A stretch of 7,890 nt of DNA from Eubacteriales bacterium (GTDB lineage Bacteria > Bacillota > Clostridia > Peptostreptococcales > Anaerovoracaceae). Position 1 is the first letter of the stretch. Each line of letters begins with the position of its first letter. The position numbers and the translations under genes were made by a program. Below the pieces are notes generated by a model. It saw nothing but the letters and a program-made list of their open reading frames with translations. It did no database searches and was not told the origin of the DNA. Of this stretch, positions 7,023-7,890 are shown piece by piece. Location of the stretch: the NCBI GenBank assembly GCA_028692535.1, contig JAQUXD010000079.1, forward strand, positions 1 through 7,890, written 5' to 3'.

Positions 7023-7044
7023 AAGAAAGAATTTCCGATATAAT
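7016..7044 (+). promoter_or_regulatory. Promoter of selD
   Basis: On the plus strand, -35-like TTTTCA (7016-7021; four of six consensus bases), a 17-base spacer and a perfect -10 TATAAT (7039-7044). Transcription would start near 7051, about 25 bases before the selD ATG, with the ribosome site AAGGAGG at 7063-7069 between them. The -35 overlaps that of selB on the opposite strand. Confidence 0.75.
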
Positions 7045-7075
7045 CGCTATATTGTGCATAGAAAGGAGGATCATC

Positions 7076-7890
7076 ATGTCAAAAGACAAACCCAATTTGC
7101 TGGATATGGCCAACCACAGCGGCTGAGCCGCTAAAATAGGCCCCGGGGCCCTTGCGCAAGTTTTGTGCAAGCTTCCAAAATTTTCCGACCCGAACCTGAT
7201 GGTGGGCTTTGACACTTCCGATGATGCTTCTGTTTATAAACTCAACGAAACGACAGCGATCATTCAGACTGTGGATATGTTTCCGCCGGTCACCGACGAT
7301 CCTTACGACTTCGGCCGCATTGCTGCCGCCAACGCTCTTTCGGACGTATACGCCATGGGCGGCCAGCCTAAGCTGGCACTGAATATCCTGTGCTATCCGG
7401 AAGATTTTCCGGAAGAATCCATTGAAGGGATTCTACGTGGTGGTTACGAGAAAGTAGCCGAAGCCGGCGCCATGATCACCGGCGGTCATACGATCAAGGA
7501 CCCGGTACCCAAATACGGCCTGTCCGTGACAGGCTTCGCCCACCCCAAAGACATCCGGACCAACAACGGTGTCCGGGAAGGCGACGTTCTGGTCCTGACA
7601 AAACCCATCGGGATCGGTACGTTGAATTCCGCCGCAACCATCGGCGTGATCACTCCGGAAGAAAAAAAACGGGTGATCGAAACCATGGCGGAGCTGAACA
7701 AGACGGCTTTCGAAGTATCCAAAGGCTTTCCGATCCACGCATCCACCGATGTGACCGGCTTCGGACTGCTGGGACACGCCTACGAAATGTTTGCCGGAAC
7801 GGACTGTTCCCTCAGTCTCCTTTCTTGGCAGATCCCTGTCCTGGAAGGAGCTCTGGCCTATGCCAGGCAAGCCATCGTACCGGGCGGAAC
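7076..7890 (+). CDS. selD: Selenide, water dikinase (SelD) with selenocysteine in the active site, 3' end outside window
   Basis: SelD makes selenophosphate, the selenium donor for Sec-tRNA, from selenide and ATP. The frame opens at ATG 7076 behind AAGGAGG (6-base spacing) and stays open to the window edge except for UGA at 7124-7126, codon 17. The context is NHSGUAAKIGPG: the catalytic position, Cys17 in E. coli SelD, is here Sec, followed by the essential Lys20. Further family motifs are VGFDTSDDASVY at 43-54 (metal/ATP-binding Asp), QTVDMFPPV near 64-72, FGRIAAANALSDVYAMGG at 79-96, TGGHTI at 135-140 and STDVTGFGLLGHA at 223-235. About 271 residues are visible of the usual 330-350. Because UGA splits it close to the start, ordinary gene calling would miss or truncate it. 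Divergent from selB, with which it serves the selenoproteins GrdA and GrdB. Confidence 0.95.
7124..7150 (+). promoter_or_regulatory. Sec UGA of selD with candidate SECIS hairpin
   Basis: The recoded UGA (7124-7126) is followed by GGCC-CCGG-GGCC (7139-7150), a short all-GC hairpin whose loop GG falls 19-20 bases after the UGA, the same distance as the loop of the grdB hairpin. A second, longer hairpin, CTTGCGCA-AGTTT-TGTGCAAG (7151-7171, 8 bp with one G-U pair), follows directly. Which one, if either, SelB binds cannot be decided by eye; spacing favours the first. Confidence 0.5.

Noticed and set aside
7433..7870. Minus-strand open frame of 145 codons at the right end
   Set aside because: It is antisense to selD, which reads through its UGA as a selenoprotein and shows all family motifs.
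1..7890. tRNA genes (including tRNA-Sec), CRISPR arrays, insertion sequences
   Set aside because: None seen on either strand; the intergenic spaces are too short or are fully explained by promoters and the riboswitch.

Overview
This window carries the core of a selenium-dependent glycine reductase (Stickland fermentation) operon together with two genes of the selenocysteine machinery. The gene set (grdX, grdE, grdB, trxB, trxA, grdA, selB, selD), strong AGGAGG-type ribosome binding sites, a tandem glycine riboswitch and a thioredoxin with a GCVPC active site all point to a strictly anaerobic, amino-acid-fermenting member of the Clostridia. The genus cannot be told from this sequence.

Layout, read in the direction of transcription. 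Two divergent genes meet around 6957-7075: selD (selenophosphate synthetase, + strand, cut by the right end) and selB (selenocysteine-specific elongation factor, - strand). Their promoters share one -35 region. Just after the selB stop, a second minus-strand promoter (4999-5027) starts a leader holding two glycine aptamers and an intrinsic terminator. The operon then runs leftwards as grdX, grdE, grdB, trxB, trxA, grdA with short gaps (9 to 50 bases). grdA is cut by the left end, and grdC and grdD would be expected beyond it.

Three genes are interrupted by in-frame UGA codons that read as selenocysteine: grdA (Sec44), grdB (Sec350) and selD (Sec17). A caller that treats UGA as a stop would truncate grdA and grdB and miss selD. 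The grdB UGA is followed by a clean SECIS-like hairpin with a GGU loop 19-21 bases downstream.

How the parts fit: SelD makes selenophosphate and SelB delivers Sec-tRNA to UGA codons in grdA, grdB and selD itself. GrdE (pyruvoyl) and GrdB (Sec) form the glycine-activating protein B. GrdA carries the carboxymethyl group on its Sec towards protein C, which makes acetyl phosphate. TrxB and TrxA pass electrons from NADPH to re-reduce GrdA. The riboswitch appears built to switch the operon on when glycine is present. The biochemistry is known; the less ordinary points are the gene order, the overlapping selB/selD promoters, and a TGTG-centred inverted motif near all three transcription starts.
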